A stretch of DNA of 64,000 nucleotides from CAIKMD01 sp036501365 (GTDB lineage: Bacteria; Pseudomonadota; Alphaproteobacteria; ATCC43930; CGMCC-115725), in contig DASYAL010000102.1 in assembly GCA_036501365.1 (NCBI GenBank), positions 133,439 to 197,438 of the forward strand. Direction: 5' to 3'. Of this stretch, positions 33,436 to 42,036 are shown piece by piece; the first letter of the stretch is position 1, and each line of letters opens with the position of its first letter. Below the pieces are notes generated by a model that worked only from the letters and a program-made list of their open reading frames with translations, was not told where the DNA came from and made no database searches. The position numbers and the translations under genes are program-made.

Positions 33436-33813
33436 ATGGCGGAGGTCGAGATCGGCAAGCTGGCGGATTTTGCCGAGGACGATCAGCGCGTCGTCGAGGT
33501 CGACGGCGTCGAGATCGGCGTCTTCCGCCTCGGCAAGAAGCTCGTCGCCTATAAGAACGAATGCCCGCATTACGGCGGGCCGGTCTGCCAGGGCAAGATC
33601 TTCCATCAGACCGAAGAGCAACTCGGCCCCGACAAGACCAGCCACGGGCTACGCTTTTCCGACGCGCGCAACATCGTCTGCCCGTGGCACGGCTACGAGT
33701 TCAATCTCGAGACTGGCCGCCATCCGGGCGATCCGCGCGTGCGGCTCGAGCCGATCACGATCGCCGTGCGCGACGCGCGCATCTATCTGCAGGTGCCGGA
33801 CAGCAGCGAATGA
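33436..33813 (+). CDS. Rieske [2Fe-2S] protein with long inter-motif insert, module 2
   Basis: A 125-residue Rieske protein. Ligands are in NECPHYGGPVCQGK (about residue 48) and VCPWHGYEFNLE (about 90), with about 36 residues between the motifs. Like module 1 it has an inserted loop (EEQLGPDKTSHGLRF) between the two halves. A GGGGAG site precedes the ATG. Its TGA overlaps the ATG of the FAD-binding hydroxylase subunit (ATGA), which ties this electron carrier to the molybdenum hydroxylase both genetically and probably functionally. Confidence 0.9.
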   Translation: MAEVEIGKLADFAEDDQRVVEVDGVEIGVFRLGKKLVAYKNECPHYGGPVCQGKIFHQTEEQLGPDKTSHGLRFSDARNIVCPWHGYEFNLETGRHPGDPRVRLEPITIAVRDARIYLQVPDSSE

Positions 33814-34691
33814 AGGCGGCTGAATTCGACTATGCGCGCGCCGGCACGGTCGAAGAGGTGTGCCGCTTGCTCGACGGCGCCCATGGCGACGGCAAGATCA
33901 TCGCCGGCGGCCAGACGCTCGTGCCGCTTCTCGTCATGCGGCTGGCGCGGCCGAGCCTTGTCATCGATATCAACCGCCTCGACGCACTGCATGGCGTCGC
34001 CGCGACCGAGGACGGCGTCGTCATCAAGGCGGCGACGCGCCAAGCCGATGTGCTGGCGGACGAGGTCGTTCGGCGCCGGCTGCCGCTGCTGACCAAGGCG
34101 CTGCATCTGGTCGGCCACCCGCAAACGCGCAATCGCGGCACCATCGGCGGCAGCCTCGCCAATGCCGATCCCGCCGCCGAGATTTGCCTGGTCGCGCGCA
34201 CCCTCGATGCGGAGATCACGGCGCGCGGCAGCCAAGGCGAGCGCAAGCTCGCGATGGCCGATTTCTGCGTCAGCGCGATGACGACGGCGCTCGCGCCCGA
34301 GGAATGCCTCACAGCGATCCGCTTTCCGGCCTGGCGCGATGCCGGCCGTATGGGTACCGGCTTTGCCGAGATGAGCGTGCGACACAGCGATTTCGCGCTG
34401 GTCGCCGCCGCCTGTCAGCTCGCCCTCGACCGGGATGGCGTCTGCCGCCGGATCGCGCTCGGCATCGGCGGCGCCGAAGCGAAGCCCTTTCGCGCGACGG
34501 CAGCCGAAGCGCGGCTCGTCGGCACCCGGCTCGAAACCGCCGATCTCGATAAGGCGATGGACGAGATGCAGCAGGCGCTGTCGCCGCTCGCCGACGTTCA
34601 TGCTTCGGCGGATTACCGGCGCCGCGTCGCCGGGGCGCTCGCCGCGCGCGCGCTCGCCGAAGCGCGCGACGAAGCGCGGGTAGCCGCCTGA
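33810..34691 (+). CDS. Molybdenum hydroxylase, FAD-binding medium subunit (CoxM type)
   Basis: A 293-residue flavin subunit of the xanthine dehydrogenase/CO dehydrogenase family. AGGQTLVPLLVMR (about residue 32) and TIGGSLANADPAAE (about 111) are the two FAD-pyrophosphate motifs, and a C-terminal CO-dehydrogenase flavoprotein domain follows. The start is set by the ATGA overlap with the Rieske stop; its TGA shares a base with the next ATG. It passes electrons from the Fe-S subunit to the final acceptor. The set of three subunits (M, S, L) is complete here. Confidence 0.9.
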   Translation: MKAAEFDYARAGTVEEVCRLLDGAHGDGKIIAGGQTLVPLLVMRLARPSLVIDINRLDALHGVAATEDGVVIKAATRQADVLADEVVRRRLPLLTKALHLVGHPQTRNRGTIGGSLANADPAAEICLVARTLDAEITARGSQGERKLAMADFCVSAMTTALAPEECLTAIRFPAWRDAGRMGTGFAEMSVRHSDFALVAAACQLALDRDGVCRRIALGIGGAEAKPFRATAAEARLVGTRLETADLDKAMDEMQQALSPLADVHASADYRRRVAGALAARALAEARDEARVAA

Positions 34692-35209
34692 TGTCGCAGC
34701 ACGAGATCGCGCTCACCGTTAACGGCCGCGCCCATCGCGCCACCGTGCCGGCGCGGCTGACGCTGGTCGATTTCCTGCGCGATCATCTGCGCCTCACCGG
34801 CACCCATACCGGCTGCGAGCACGGCGTCTGCGGCGCCTGCTCGATCCTGTTCGACGGCCGGCCGATGCGCTCGTGCCTGATCTTCGCGGTGCAGGCGGAT
34901 GGCGCGACCATCACCACGGTCGAGGGGCTTGCCCCCGAGCCTGGCGCGCTCAGCGTGCTGCAGGACTGTTTCTGGGAGACGCATGCGCTGCAATGCGGCT
35001 TCTGCACGCCCGGCATGCTCATTGCCGCGCAAGCGCTGCTGAACGAGACGCGCACACCCTCCGACGATGACATCCGCGAGGCGATCGGCGGCAATCTCTG
35101 CCGCTGCACCGGCTACAAGCAGATCGTCGAGGCGATCAAGCTTGCCGCCTCGCGGCTGCAAGGCGCCAATATGCCGCCGAAGCAAGAAGTGACCGGCGGC
35201 CATGGCTGA
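34691..35209 (+). CDS. Molybdenum hydroxylase, 2Fe-2S small subunit (CoxS type)
   Basis: A 172-residue subunit with two [2Fe-2S] clusters. The N-terminal ferredoxin-like domain has GCEHGVCGACSI (about residues 40-51) plus a downstream Cys; the C-terminal helical domain has CGFCTPGMLIAA (about 103) and NLCRCTGYKQI (about 138). Cysteines needed for both clusters are present. The start overlaps the previous stop (TGATG), and the end overlaps the large subunit by eight bases. It relays electrons from the molybdenum centre to FAD. Confidence 0.93.
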   Translation: MSQHEIALTVNGRAHRATVPARLTLVDFLRDHLRLTGTHTGCEHGVCGACSILFDGRPMRSCLIFAVQADGATITTVEGLAPEPGALSVLQDCFWETHALQCGFCTPGMLIAAQALLNETRTPSDDDIREAIGGNLCRCTGYKQIVEAIKLAASRLQGANMPPKQEVTGGHG

Positions 35210-37592
35210 GCCGGCTTTCCGCTATATCGCGAAGAAGCGCCGGCCGAAGGAAGACCGCCGCTTCATCGCCGGCGCCGGCCGCTTCGTCGCCGATCTGGCG
35301 CCGCCCGGCATGTTGCATATCGCGCTGGTCGCCAGTCCTTATCCTTTCGCGCGCATCCGCGGCATCGATGCCAAAGCCGCGCTGGCGCTGCCCGGCGTCA
35401 GGGCGGTGCTGGCAGGGGCCGATCTTGCCGCCGGTACTGAAGCAATCATGAGCGGCCTCGATGCGCCGAAGATCAAGCGCTGGCCGCTGGCGCATCACTA
35501 TGCGCGCTATGTCGGCGAATGGGTCGCCGCCGTGGTCGCTGAGAGCCGCGCGCTTGCCGAAGACGCCGCCGAGCTGGTCGAGGTCGATTACGAGCCGCTG
35601 CCGGCGGTCACCGATCCGGAAGCGGCGATGCTTGCCGATGCGCCGCCGGTGCATCCCGATCACGGCTCCAACGTGCTCTTCCGCAAGAAGTGGGTCTGGG
35701 GTGCGGTCGAAGAGGATTTCGCCGCGGCCGACGCGACGCGCGCCTTCCGCGCGCGCTGGCATCGCAGCTCGACGGTGCCAATCGAGACCTTCGGCGTCGT
35801 CGCGCAATGGAACGATGCGCAGCAGTTGCTTGATGTCTGGGCATCGATCCAGATGCCGAAATTCGCCGATCAGCTCGCGCGCGCGTTGCGCCTGGCGGGC
35901 AACGCCGTGCGCGTCCATTTCGACGTCGATGTCGGCGGCTCTTATGGCGTCAAACGCGGGCTGAAGCACGCCATCCTCGCCGGCTTTCTCGCGCGCCGCC
36001 TCGGCGTGCCGGTCCGGCTGATGGAAGACCGGCTCGAGAATATGCGCGGCGGCGACGCGCAAGGCCCGGACCGCATCTTCGACATGCAGGTCGCGTTCAG
36101 CCGCGCCGGCATCATCCGCTCGCTCAAGATCCGCGCGCTCGACGATGTCGGCGCCCATGCCGGTCGCGCGCCGTTGCAGCTCGGCAAGCCGATCGGCGCG
36201 ATCTGCGGGCCGTACCGCGTCAACTCGGTCGAATACGAGGCGATCAGCGTCACCACCAACAAGACGCCGCAAGAGGCCGTGCGTGGCTTCGGCCAGGCGC
36301 CGACAAATTTCGCGCTCGAGACCGCGATCGATCGCGTCGCCGCCGCGCTCGGCATGGACCGGATCGCGCTGCGGCGTGCCAATCTCATCCGGCACGAGGA
36401 ATTCCCCTATACGATCCCCTCGGGCAGCACCTATGACAGCGGCGATTTCCATACCGTCCTGGAGAAGGCGCTTGCCGCCGCCGATCACCCGGCGCTGCTC
36501 GCGCGGCGCGACGCCGCGCGCGGCCAGGGCAAGCTTGCCGGCATCGGCATCGCCTGCTGCCTCGAGCCCTCGGGAGGCAATTCCGCTTTCGAGCCGCTGT
36601 TCAACCCCAAGAACGAGACCACGACCTGGATGGAGGCCTGCAGCGTCAAGGTCGACGGCGCCGGCGCGATCGTCGTCTCGATCAACACCTCCTCCTCGGG
36701 CCAGGGCCACGAAAGCCTGGCGGCAACGGTGGTCGGCGAGGTGCTGGAGCGCGAGCCCGACTCGATCCGCGTGGTGCGCGCGGATTCGCTCTCGGCGCTG
36801 CCGTCGAACAGCCCGGTCGGCAGCCGCATGGCGATCATGCTCGGCGGCGCGGCGGCGGGCGCGGCGAAGAAGCTGAAAGAGACGATCACCGCGATCGGCG
36901 CGCATAAGCTCGGTGCAAGTGTGGGCGAGGTCGAGTATTGCGACGGCGCGGTCAGCCTGCGCGCCGATCCAGCGAAGATGATCGCCTGGGAGGCGATCGC
37001 CGAGATCGCGCATCGCAAATTCCACGAGCTGCCGCCGGGTACGGAGCCCGGGCTGCAAGCGAGCCATGTGCTCGAAGTGCCGACCGGCGGCGCGCTGCCT
37101 GGCGCCGACGGCCGGGTGCAGATGTATCCCTGCTACGCCTTCGAGGCGCATGTCGTCTATGCCGAGATCGACCGTCTCACCGGCCAGGTCGCGCTCGGGC
37201 CTTACGTCGTCGGCCATGATTGCGGCGTGATGATCAATCCCGACATCGTCCATGGCATGACCTATGGCGGGATCGCGCACGGCATCGGCGCCGCGCTCTA
37301 CGAGCGTTTCCGCTACGACGAGAATGGGCAATTCTTGAGCGGCACCTTCATGGACTACCTGATCCCATCGGCGCATGAGGTGCCGGACGTCGCGATCGTC
37401 GATCACTGCACGCCCTCGCCGCTGACGGCTTTCGGCCAGAAAGGTTCGGGCGAGGCGGGTTATCTCGGCGCCCCTGCCGCGATATCATGCGCCGTCAACG
37501 ACGCGCTCGCGCCGCTCGGCCTCAGCATCGCCGAGTTGCCGATGACGCCCGGCCTGCTCGGCGACCTGATCGCGGCGGGGAAGAAGGGATGA
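35202..37592 (+). CDS. Molybdenum hydroxylase, molybdopterin-binding large subunit (CoxL/XdhB type)
   Basis: A 796-residue catalytic subunit. The N-terminal a/b hammerhead domain (FIAGAGRFVADLAPPGMLHI, residues about 22-41) leads into the Mo-binding domains with GGSYGVKRGLKH, VRGFGQAPTNFALE and the C-terminal catalytic Glu in QKGSGEAGYLGAPAA (about 746). The CO-dehydrogenase signature AYRCSFR is absent, so it is a heterocycle or aldehyde hydroxylase rather than a CO oxidiser. Such enzymes add water-derived OH next to a ring nitrogen or oxidise aldehydes. Its place among Rieske, UbiD, isochorismatase-like and amidase genes favours an N-heteroaromatic substrate (inference). Confidence 0.92.
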   Translation: MAEPAFRYIAKKRRPKEDRRFIAGAGRFVADLAPPGMLHIALVASPYPFARIRGIDAKAALALPGVRAVLAGADLAAGTEAIMSGLDAPKIKRWPLAHHYARYVGEWVAAVVAESRALAEDAAELVEVDYEPLPAVTDPEAAMLADAPPVHPDHGSNVLFRKKWVWGAVEEDFAAADATRAFRARWHRSSTVPIETFGVVAQWNDAQQLLDVWASIQMPKFADQLARALRLAGNAVRVHFDVDVGGSYGVKRGLKHAILAGFLARRLGVPVRLMEDRLENMRGGDAQGPDRIFDMQVAFSRAGIIRSLKIRALDDVGAHAGRAPLQLGKPIGAICGPYRVNSVEYEAISVTTNKTPQEAVRGFGQAPTNFALETAIDRVAAALGMDRIALRRANLIRHEEFPYTIPSGSTYDSGDFHTVLEKALAAADHPALLARRDAARGQGKLAGIGIACCLEPSGGNSAFEPLFNPKNETTTWMEACSVKVDGAGAIVVSINTSSSGQGHESLAATVVGEVLEREPDSIRVVRADSLSALPSNSPVGSRMAIMLGGAAAGAAKKLKETITAIGAHKLGASVGEVEYCDGAVSLRADPAKMIAWEAIAEIAHRKFHELPPGTEPGLQASHVLEVPTGGALPGADGRVQMYPCYAFEAHVVYAEIDRLTGQVALGPYVVGHDCGVMINPDIVHGMTYGGIAHGIGAALYERFRYDENGQFLSGTFMDYLIPSAHEVPDVAIVDHCTPSPLTAFGQKGSGEAGYLGAPAAISCAVNDALAPLGLSIAELPMTPGLLGDLIAAGKKG

Positions 37593-37627
37593 GAGTGTTG
37601 CATCGGCATCCCGCGCCCTTCGACTTC

Positions 37628-37693
37628 GCTCAGGGTGAGGAGCGCCTTGTAGGGCACCGCCAGATGCCAGATGCGTTCTACCTCACCCTGAGC
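37628..37693. repeat. Palindromic intergenic repeat
   Basis: Perfect 13-base arms GCTCAGGGTGAGG (37628-37640) and CCTCACCCTGAGC (37681-37693) enclose 40 bases. The flanking wording (CCCTTCGACTTC before the left arm) is that of a widespread intergenic repeat type of GC-rich proteobacteria. It fills most of the gap between the large molybdenum subunit and the amidohydrolase gene, ending 17 bases before that gene's ribosome site. Confidence 0.8.
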
Positions 37694-37725
37694 AGCGATA
37701 GAAAGAATTCGAAAAGGAGGCTTCG

Positions 37726-38727
37726 TTGAACATCGACACGCATGGCCATTTCGTCCCCGGTTCGTTCCTCGAAGCGCTCGCGGCGCAGCGGCGGCTGTTC
37801 CCCTCGGTCAAGGTCATCAACGAGAAGCCGGGCATGCGCTTTATTTTCGGCGGCGAGCCGCCGACGCGGCCGGTCGGCGCCCTGTTGCACGATCTCGGCA
37901 AGCGCAAGGAATGGCTCGAGAAGGCACGGGTGAATTTCCAGCTCGTCGGCTCCTGGCTCGATATCTTCGGCTACGAGCTGCCGCCGGAAGAGGGCGCCGA
38001 TTGGTGCCGCTTCATGAACGAGACGATGCTGAAAGACATCGAGCCGGTGCCGGCGCTCAGGCCGCTCGCTTGCGTGCCGCTGCAAAGTGGCAAGCACGCG
38101 GCGCAGGTGCTCGAAGAGGCACTCGGCCAGGGTTTCCACGGCGCGATGATCGGCACCCAGCCCAAGGGCCAGCTCGGCAAGCTCGACGATCCCGATCTCA
38201 ACCCGTTCTGGGAGGCCTGCTCGGCGCACAAGGCCACGCTGATGGTCCATCCGATGTTCATCTGCGGTGACGACCGGGTGAGGGATTATGACTTGATGAA
38301 TGCGGTCGGTCGCGTCTCCGATACCTCGATCGCGCTGGCGCGGCTGATGTTCGCCGGCCATCTCACGCGCTATCCCGGCATGACGCTGCTGATTTCGCAT
38401 GGCGGTGCCGCGTTGCCCTACGCGCTCGGCCGCTTCAAGCGTAACAATATCATTCACAAAGGCGAATACGCCGATGTCGAGGCCGAGTTCAAGAAGCTCT
38501 ATTTCGACAGCGTGCTGTTCGAGCCGCGGGCGCTGCGCTACCTCTGCGATGTCGCCGGCGCCGACAAAGTCTGCCTCGGCTCGGATTTCCCCTTCCCGAT
38601 CGGCGATCCCGATCCGGTGAAGGTGATCGAGGACACGCCGCTCACCGTCGCGGAGCGGCGCGCAATCCTCGGCGAGACCGCGGCGCGCATCTTCAAGGTC
38701 GACTGCGATTGCAGGGCGAGCCTGTGA
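37726..38727 (+). CDS. Amidohydrolase 2 family protein (ACMSD-like decarboxylase)
   Basis: A 333-residue metal-dependent enzyme close in length to 2-amino-3-carboxymuconate-6-semialdehyde decarboxylase. Metal ligands: NIDTHGHFVP at the N-terminus (H-x-H), LMVHPMFI (about 180), ISHGG (about 224) and LGSDFPFPIGD (about 286, catalytic Asp). The start is a TTG with AAAAGGAGG five bases upstream; no ATG fits. It is unlike the five-copy array (no RRYEDFLIVDVD start). Its TGA overlaps the GTG of the UbiD-like gene, so decarboxylation or hydrolysis steps are coupled. The reaction is inferred from the family. Confidence 0.88.
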   Translation: MNIDTHGHFVPGSFLEALAAQRRLFPSVKVINEKPGMRFIFGGEPPTRPVGALLHDLGKRKEWLEKARVNFQLVGSWLDIFGYELPPEEGADWCRFMNETMLKDIEPVPALRPLACVPLQSGKHAAQVLEEALGQGFHGAMIGTQPKGQLGKLDDPDLNPFWEACSAHKATLMVHPMFICGDDRVRDYDLMNAVGRVSDTSIALARLMFAGHLTRYPGMTLLISHGGAALPYALGRFKRNNIIHKGEYADVEAEFKKLYFDSVLFEPRALRYLCDVAGADKVCLGSDFPFPIGDPDPVKVIEDTPLTVAERRAILGETAARIFKVDCDCRASL

Positions 38728-40358
38728 GCGATTCCGCACGCGGCTATCCGGACCTCCACGACCATCTTGCCGCGCTCAAGGCGAAGAATCTTCTCGTCAC
38801 CATCGACGAGAAGATCGACAAGGATGCCGAGCTTCATCCGCTGGTGCGCTGGCAATTCGTCGGCGGCATGACCGAGACGGAGCGCAAGGCGTTCCTCTTC
38901 ACCAATATCGTCGACGGCCGCGGCCGGAAATACGACATGCCCGTGGTGGTCGGCGCCATCGCCGCCAATCGCGCGATCTATTCGGTCGGCATGGGCGCGC
39001 CGGTCGAGGAGATCGAGGCGAAATGGGAGCGCGCCATCGCGCATCCGGTCGAGCCGCGCATCGTCAACAAGGCGCCGTGCCACGAGGTCGTGATCGAGGG
39101 CAAGGATCTCGACGGCGAAGGGCATGGGCTCGATGCGCTGCCGATCCCGGTTTCGACGCCGGGCTTCGACGCCGCGCCGACCTTGACCGCGACCAACGTC
39201 ATCACCCGCGATCCCGACACCGGCGTGCAAAACATGGGCACGTATCGGGCGGCGCTGAAGGCGCCGGACCGATTGGTGGTTCGCATGGCGACGCGTGTTG
39301 GCGGCGCCGGCGGCTATCAGCATTATCTGAAGCACCGGAAGCGCGGCGACAAGACCATGCCTTGCGCGATCGTCCTCGGCTGCCCGCCTTACGTCGCTTT
39401 CATGGGGCCGCAGAAGCTGCCGATCGATATGGACGAGTTCAAGGTCGCGGGCGGCCTGGCCGGCGCGCCGATCAACGTCGTGCGCGCGCGCAGCGTCGAT
39501 CTGCTGGTGCCCGCCGAGGCCGAGGTGGTGATCGAGGGCCTCATCGATACCGAATATGTCGAGCCCGAGGCGCCGTTCGGCGAGAGTCACGGCCATATCG
39601 CGCTCGAGGAATTCAACATGCCGATGCGAGTGACGGCGATCACCCATCGCCGCGACGCGATCATCCCCTCCTATATCAGCCAGGTCGCGCCGTCGGAATC
39701 GAGCGTCATCAAGCGCGTCTCCTACGAGCCGCTGTTCCTCGCGCATCTGCGCGACACGCTCGGCATCAAGGGCGTGAAGCGCGTCTCGCTGCACGAGAAG
39801 CTGACCGGGCTGCTGCGCGTCACCGTGATCTCGATGGCGAAGGGCATGCCGCGCACCGAGGTGTGGCGCGCGCTGCAAGGCGCCGCCTTCTTCAAGGGCG
39901 ACATGGGCAAGATCACCATCGCCGTCAGCGAGGACATCGACCCCGACAACGCGGACGCGATCCTCTGGGCCATGGCCTATCGCATGAATCCGGTCGAGGA
40001 CGTGCAATGCGTGCCGCATCGCGGCATGGGCCACGGGCCGCAGCGCGAATCCGCAACCGCCGAGGACTCGACCCTGCTGATGGATGCGACGGCGAAGGGC
40101 GACATGCCGCCGCTCGCGCTGCCGAAGCGCGAATACATGGAGCGTGCGCAGAAGATCTGGGAAAAGCTTGGCCTGCCGAAGCTGCGGCCCGAGGCGCCGT
40201 GGTTCGGCTATTCGCTGGGCGACTGGCTGCCGGAATGGGACCAGGCGGCGGCGCGCGCCGCAACCGGCCGCTATCTCGAAAACGGCAAGGTCAGCGCGCA
40301 GCAGCGCGAAAAAGGCGTCAAGCCCGAAACGAAATTCCGGCCGGATAAGAAAAAGTAG
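38724..40358 (+). CDS. UbiD-family (prenylated-FMN) decarboxylase
   Basis: A 544-residue UbiD-type enzyme. The preferred start is GTG at 38724 in a GTGA overlap with the preceding stop; a TTG at 38709 is also in frame. Segments NMGTYRAALKAPDRLVV (about 173), APFGESHGHIALEEFNMPM (about 290) and ITHRRDAIIPSY (about 313) match the conserved catalytic region, with the acidic residues of the Arg-Glu-Glu set plausible in the ESHGH and EEFNM stretches. These enzymes reversibly decarboxylate aromatic or unsaturated acids using prenyl-FMN, which needs a UbiX-type prenyltransferase; none is in the window. It probably removes a ring carboxyl in this pathway. Confidence 0.9.
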   Translation: MSDSARGYPDLHDHLAALKAKNLLVTIDEKIDKDAELHPLVRWQFVGGMTETERKAFLFTNIVDGRGRKYDMPVVVGAIAANRAIYSVGMGAPVEEIEAKWERAIAHPVEPRIVNKAPCHEVVIEGKDLDGEGHGLDALPIPVSTPGFDAAPTLTATNVITRDPDTGVQNMGTYRAALKAPDRLVVRMATRVGGAGGYQHYLKHRKRGDKTMPCAIVLGCPPYVAFMGPQKLPIDMDEFKVAGGLAGAPINVVRARSVDLLVPAEAEVVIEGLIDTEYVEPEAPFGESHGHIALEEFNMPMRVTAITHRRDAIIPSYISQVAPSESSVIKRVSYEPLFLAHLRDTLGIKGVKRVSLHEKLTGLLRVTVISMAKGMPRTEVWRALQGAAFFKGDMGKITIAVSEDIDPDNADAILWAMAYRMNPVEDVQCVPHRGMGHGPQRESATAEDSTLLMDATAKGDMPPLALPKREYMERAQKIWEKLGLPKLRPEAPWFGYSLGDWLPEWDQAAARAATGRYLENGKVSAQQREKGVKPETKFRPDKKK

Positions 40359-41063
40359 CTACTCGGCCGCCTGACGCTTGCCGTTCTTCGCGATCAGCGC
40401 GACCAGCACGTCGGTCGACATGATGTCGCCGAAGGTGCCGTAGAACGCGGTCAGCGCGTTGTTGTGCTCTTCGTCGCTGTAGGACGCGTTGCCGTCGGTG
40501 ACCATCGTCACTTTGTAATTGAGCATCATCGCGTCGCGCGCGGTCGATTCGCAGCAGACGCCGGTCACCGTGCCGGTGATGAGCAGGTTATCGATGCCGC
40601 GGGCGCGCAGCACCTTGTCGAGCTCGCTCGATCCCTGGATGAAAGCCGAGAAGCGCTTCTTCTCGACGATCGGATCGCCGGGCTTCACCTCGAGCTCCGA
40701 CCAGATCGCATGGCCCTTGGCGCCCTTGGTCAGCGCCGCGCTGCGCTTGGCTCCGTTCGCTGGCGTCGAGAGGCGATAATAGGTCGACCATTCCTGATCG
40801 ACCTCGGGGGTAAAGGTGGTAACGATCCACACCACCGTTCCGCCGGCCGCGCGCAGCGGCGCGGCCAACCGGTTGATGTTGGGCACGATCTTCGGCGCCA
40901 TCTTGATCTCGGCGAAGGCGACGCCCGGCAGCATGAAGCCGTTCTGCATGTCGACGACGATCAGCGCGGTGCGCGCCGGATCAAGATCGTCGAACACATG
41001 TTCTTTGCCGCGCCGCGCGATCACGCGGTCGATGATGGTCTGCGGAATGGCGAGCTTGTGCAT
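40359..41063 (-). CDS. Isochorismatase-family cysteine hydrolase
   Basis: A 234-residue hydrolase. The triad is visible: Asp in LIVVDMQNGF (about residue 34), Lys in VEKKRFSAF (about 135) and Cys in TGTVTGVCCEST (about 173). The start at 41063 has GGAG seven bases upstream; the frame extends 48 bases further without support. The family includes nicotinamidase, N-carbamoylsarcosine amidohydrolase and maleamate amidohydrolase (NicF). Its position back-to-back with the alpha/beta hydrolase recalls the NicF/NicD pair of nicotinate degradation, but that assignment is only an analogy. Confidence 0.88.
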   Translation of the reverse strand: MHKLAIPQTIIDRVIARRGKEHVFDDLDPARTALIVVDMQNGFMLPGVAFAEIKMAPKIVPNINRLAAPLRAAGGTVVWIVTTFTPEVDQEWSTYYRLSTPANGAKRSAALTKGAKGHAIWSELEVKPGDPIVEKKRFSAFIQGSSELDKVLRARGIDNLLITGTVTGVCCESTARDAMMLNYKVTMVTDGNASYSDEEHNNALTAFYGTFGDIMSTDVLVALIAKNGKRQAAE

Positions 41064-41155
41064 GGCGTGTCTCCTCGCGCGATTATGCGCCGCGTGTGGC
41101 CTTGCGCGCAAGGAAGGCGCTGCCTATCGTTGCCGGCTCGCGGGAGGAAGGCCGA

Positions 41156-41935
41156 ATGCAGGAATCGCAGATCGAGGTCAACGGCACCAGGCTGCATCTC
41201 TATGAGGACGGCCCTCTCGGACCAAAGGGGGGCGAGACCGTGCTGTTCCTGCACGGCGCCGGCGGCTCGAATTGGAGTCCGTTGCTCAAGCTCCTCGCCG
41301 AGAACCACCGCGTGCTTGCGCCCGAGCATCCGGGCTTCGGCCGCTCGCAAATTCCCGATTGGATGATGGGCGTCAGCGATCTTGCGTTTTTTTATCTCGA
41401 CTTCCTCGAGAAGCTCGATCTGCGGAACGTGCATCTCGTCGGCCACTCGCTCGGCGGCTGGACCGCGGCGGAGATCGCGATCCGCAACACATCGCGGCTC
41501 AAAAGCCTCGGCCTTCTGGCGCCGGCGGGCGTGCGCTCGCCCGACGTGCCGTTCGGCGACATCTTCCTGTGGTCGCCCGAGGAGCATGCGCGCCGCATGT
41601 TCTATGACAAGCGCTTTGCCGAAGAGCGGCTGCAGCAGCTCAAAACCATGGATCAGGATATCTGGCTGCAGAACCGCGCCGCGGCGGCGCGGCTCGCCTG
41701 GAATCCGCGGCTCAACAATCCGCAGCTACCCTATTGGCTGCACCGCATCGACGTGCCGGTGCTGTTCGTCTGGGGCACGAGTGACGAGATCTGCCCCTTC
41801 GCCTGCGCCGATCTCTATAAGAAGCCGATCAGGAACGCGACGCTCGAGGCGATGGCTGACACCGGCCACGCGCTCCATACCGAGAAGCCGAAAGAGGTTG
41901 CGGCGAAGCTGACGGCGTTTATCGCGCGACAATAA
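41156..41935 (+). CDS. Alpha/beta hydrolase
   Basis: A 259-residue alpha/beta-fold hydrolase. The nucleophile elbow GHSLGG (about residue 97), acid in VWGTSDEICPF (about 203) and His in DTGHALHTEKP (about 236) form a complete catalytic triad; FLHGAGGSNWSPLL (about 32) carries the oxyanion loop. GGGAGGAAGG precedes the ATG. Related enzymes in ring-cleavage pathways hydrolyse C-C, ester or N-formyl bonds (MhpC, PcaD, NicD). It diverges from the isochorismatase-family gene and converges on the cupin pair, with a palindromic repeat between. Confidence 0.88.
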   Translation: MQESQIEVNGTRLHLYEDGPLGPKGGETVLFLHGAGGSNWSPLLKLLAENHRVLAPEHPGFGRSQIPDWMMGVSDLAFFYLDFLEKLDLRNVHLVGHSLGGWTAAEIAIRNTSRLKSLGLLAPAGVRSPDVPFGDIFLWSPEEHARRMFYDKRFAEERLQQLKTMDQDIWLQNRAAAARLAWNPRLNNPQLPYWLHRIDVPVLFVWGTSDEICPFACADLYKKPIRNATLEAMADTGHALHTEKPKEVAAKLTAFIARQ

Positions 41936-41945
41936 CAAAAGTCAT

Positions 41946-42025
41946 GTCGTCACCCGGCGAAAGCCGGGGTCCAGGGCAACAGCTCGATGGTTGCTCTGGA
42001 TTCCCGCTTTCGCGGGAATGACGAC
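41946..42025. repeat. Palindromic repeat between convergent genes, possible bidirectional terminator
   Basis: Outer arms GTCGTCA (41946-41952) and TGACGAC (42019-42025) enclose two tight hairpins: CCCGGC-GAAA-GCCGGG (41953-41968, a GNRA-type tetraloop) and TTCCCGC-TTTC-GCGGGAA (42001-42018). A nearly perfect inner pair CAGGGCAAC/GTTGCTCTG lies between them. It sits exactly in the gap between convergent genes ending at 41935 and 42037. Confidence 0.8.
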
Positions 42026-42036
42026 CTGAGTGACGA

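Noticed and set aside
33810..37592. Carbon monoxide dehydrogenase (coxMSL)
   Set aside because: Subunit layout fits, but the large subunit lacks the AYRCSFR active-site loop of form I CO dehydrogenase and none of the cox accessory genes is present.
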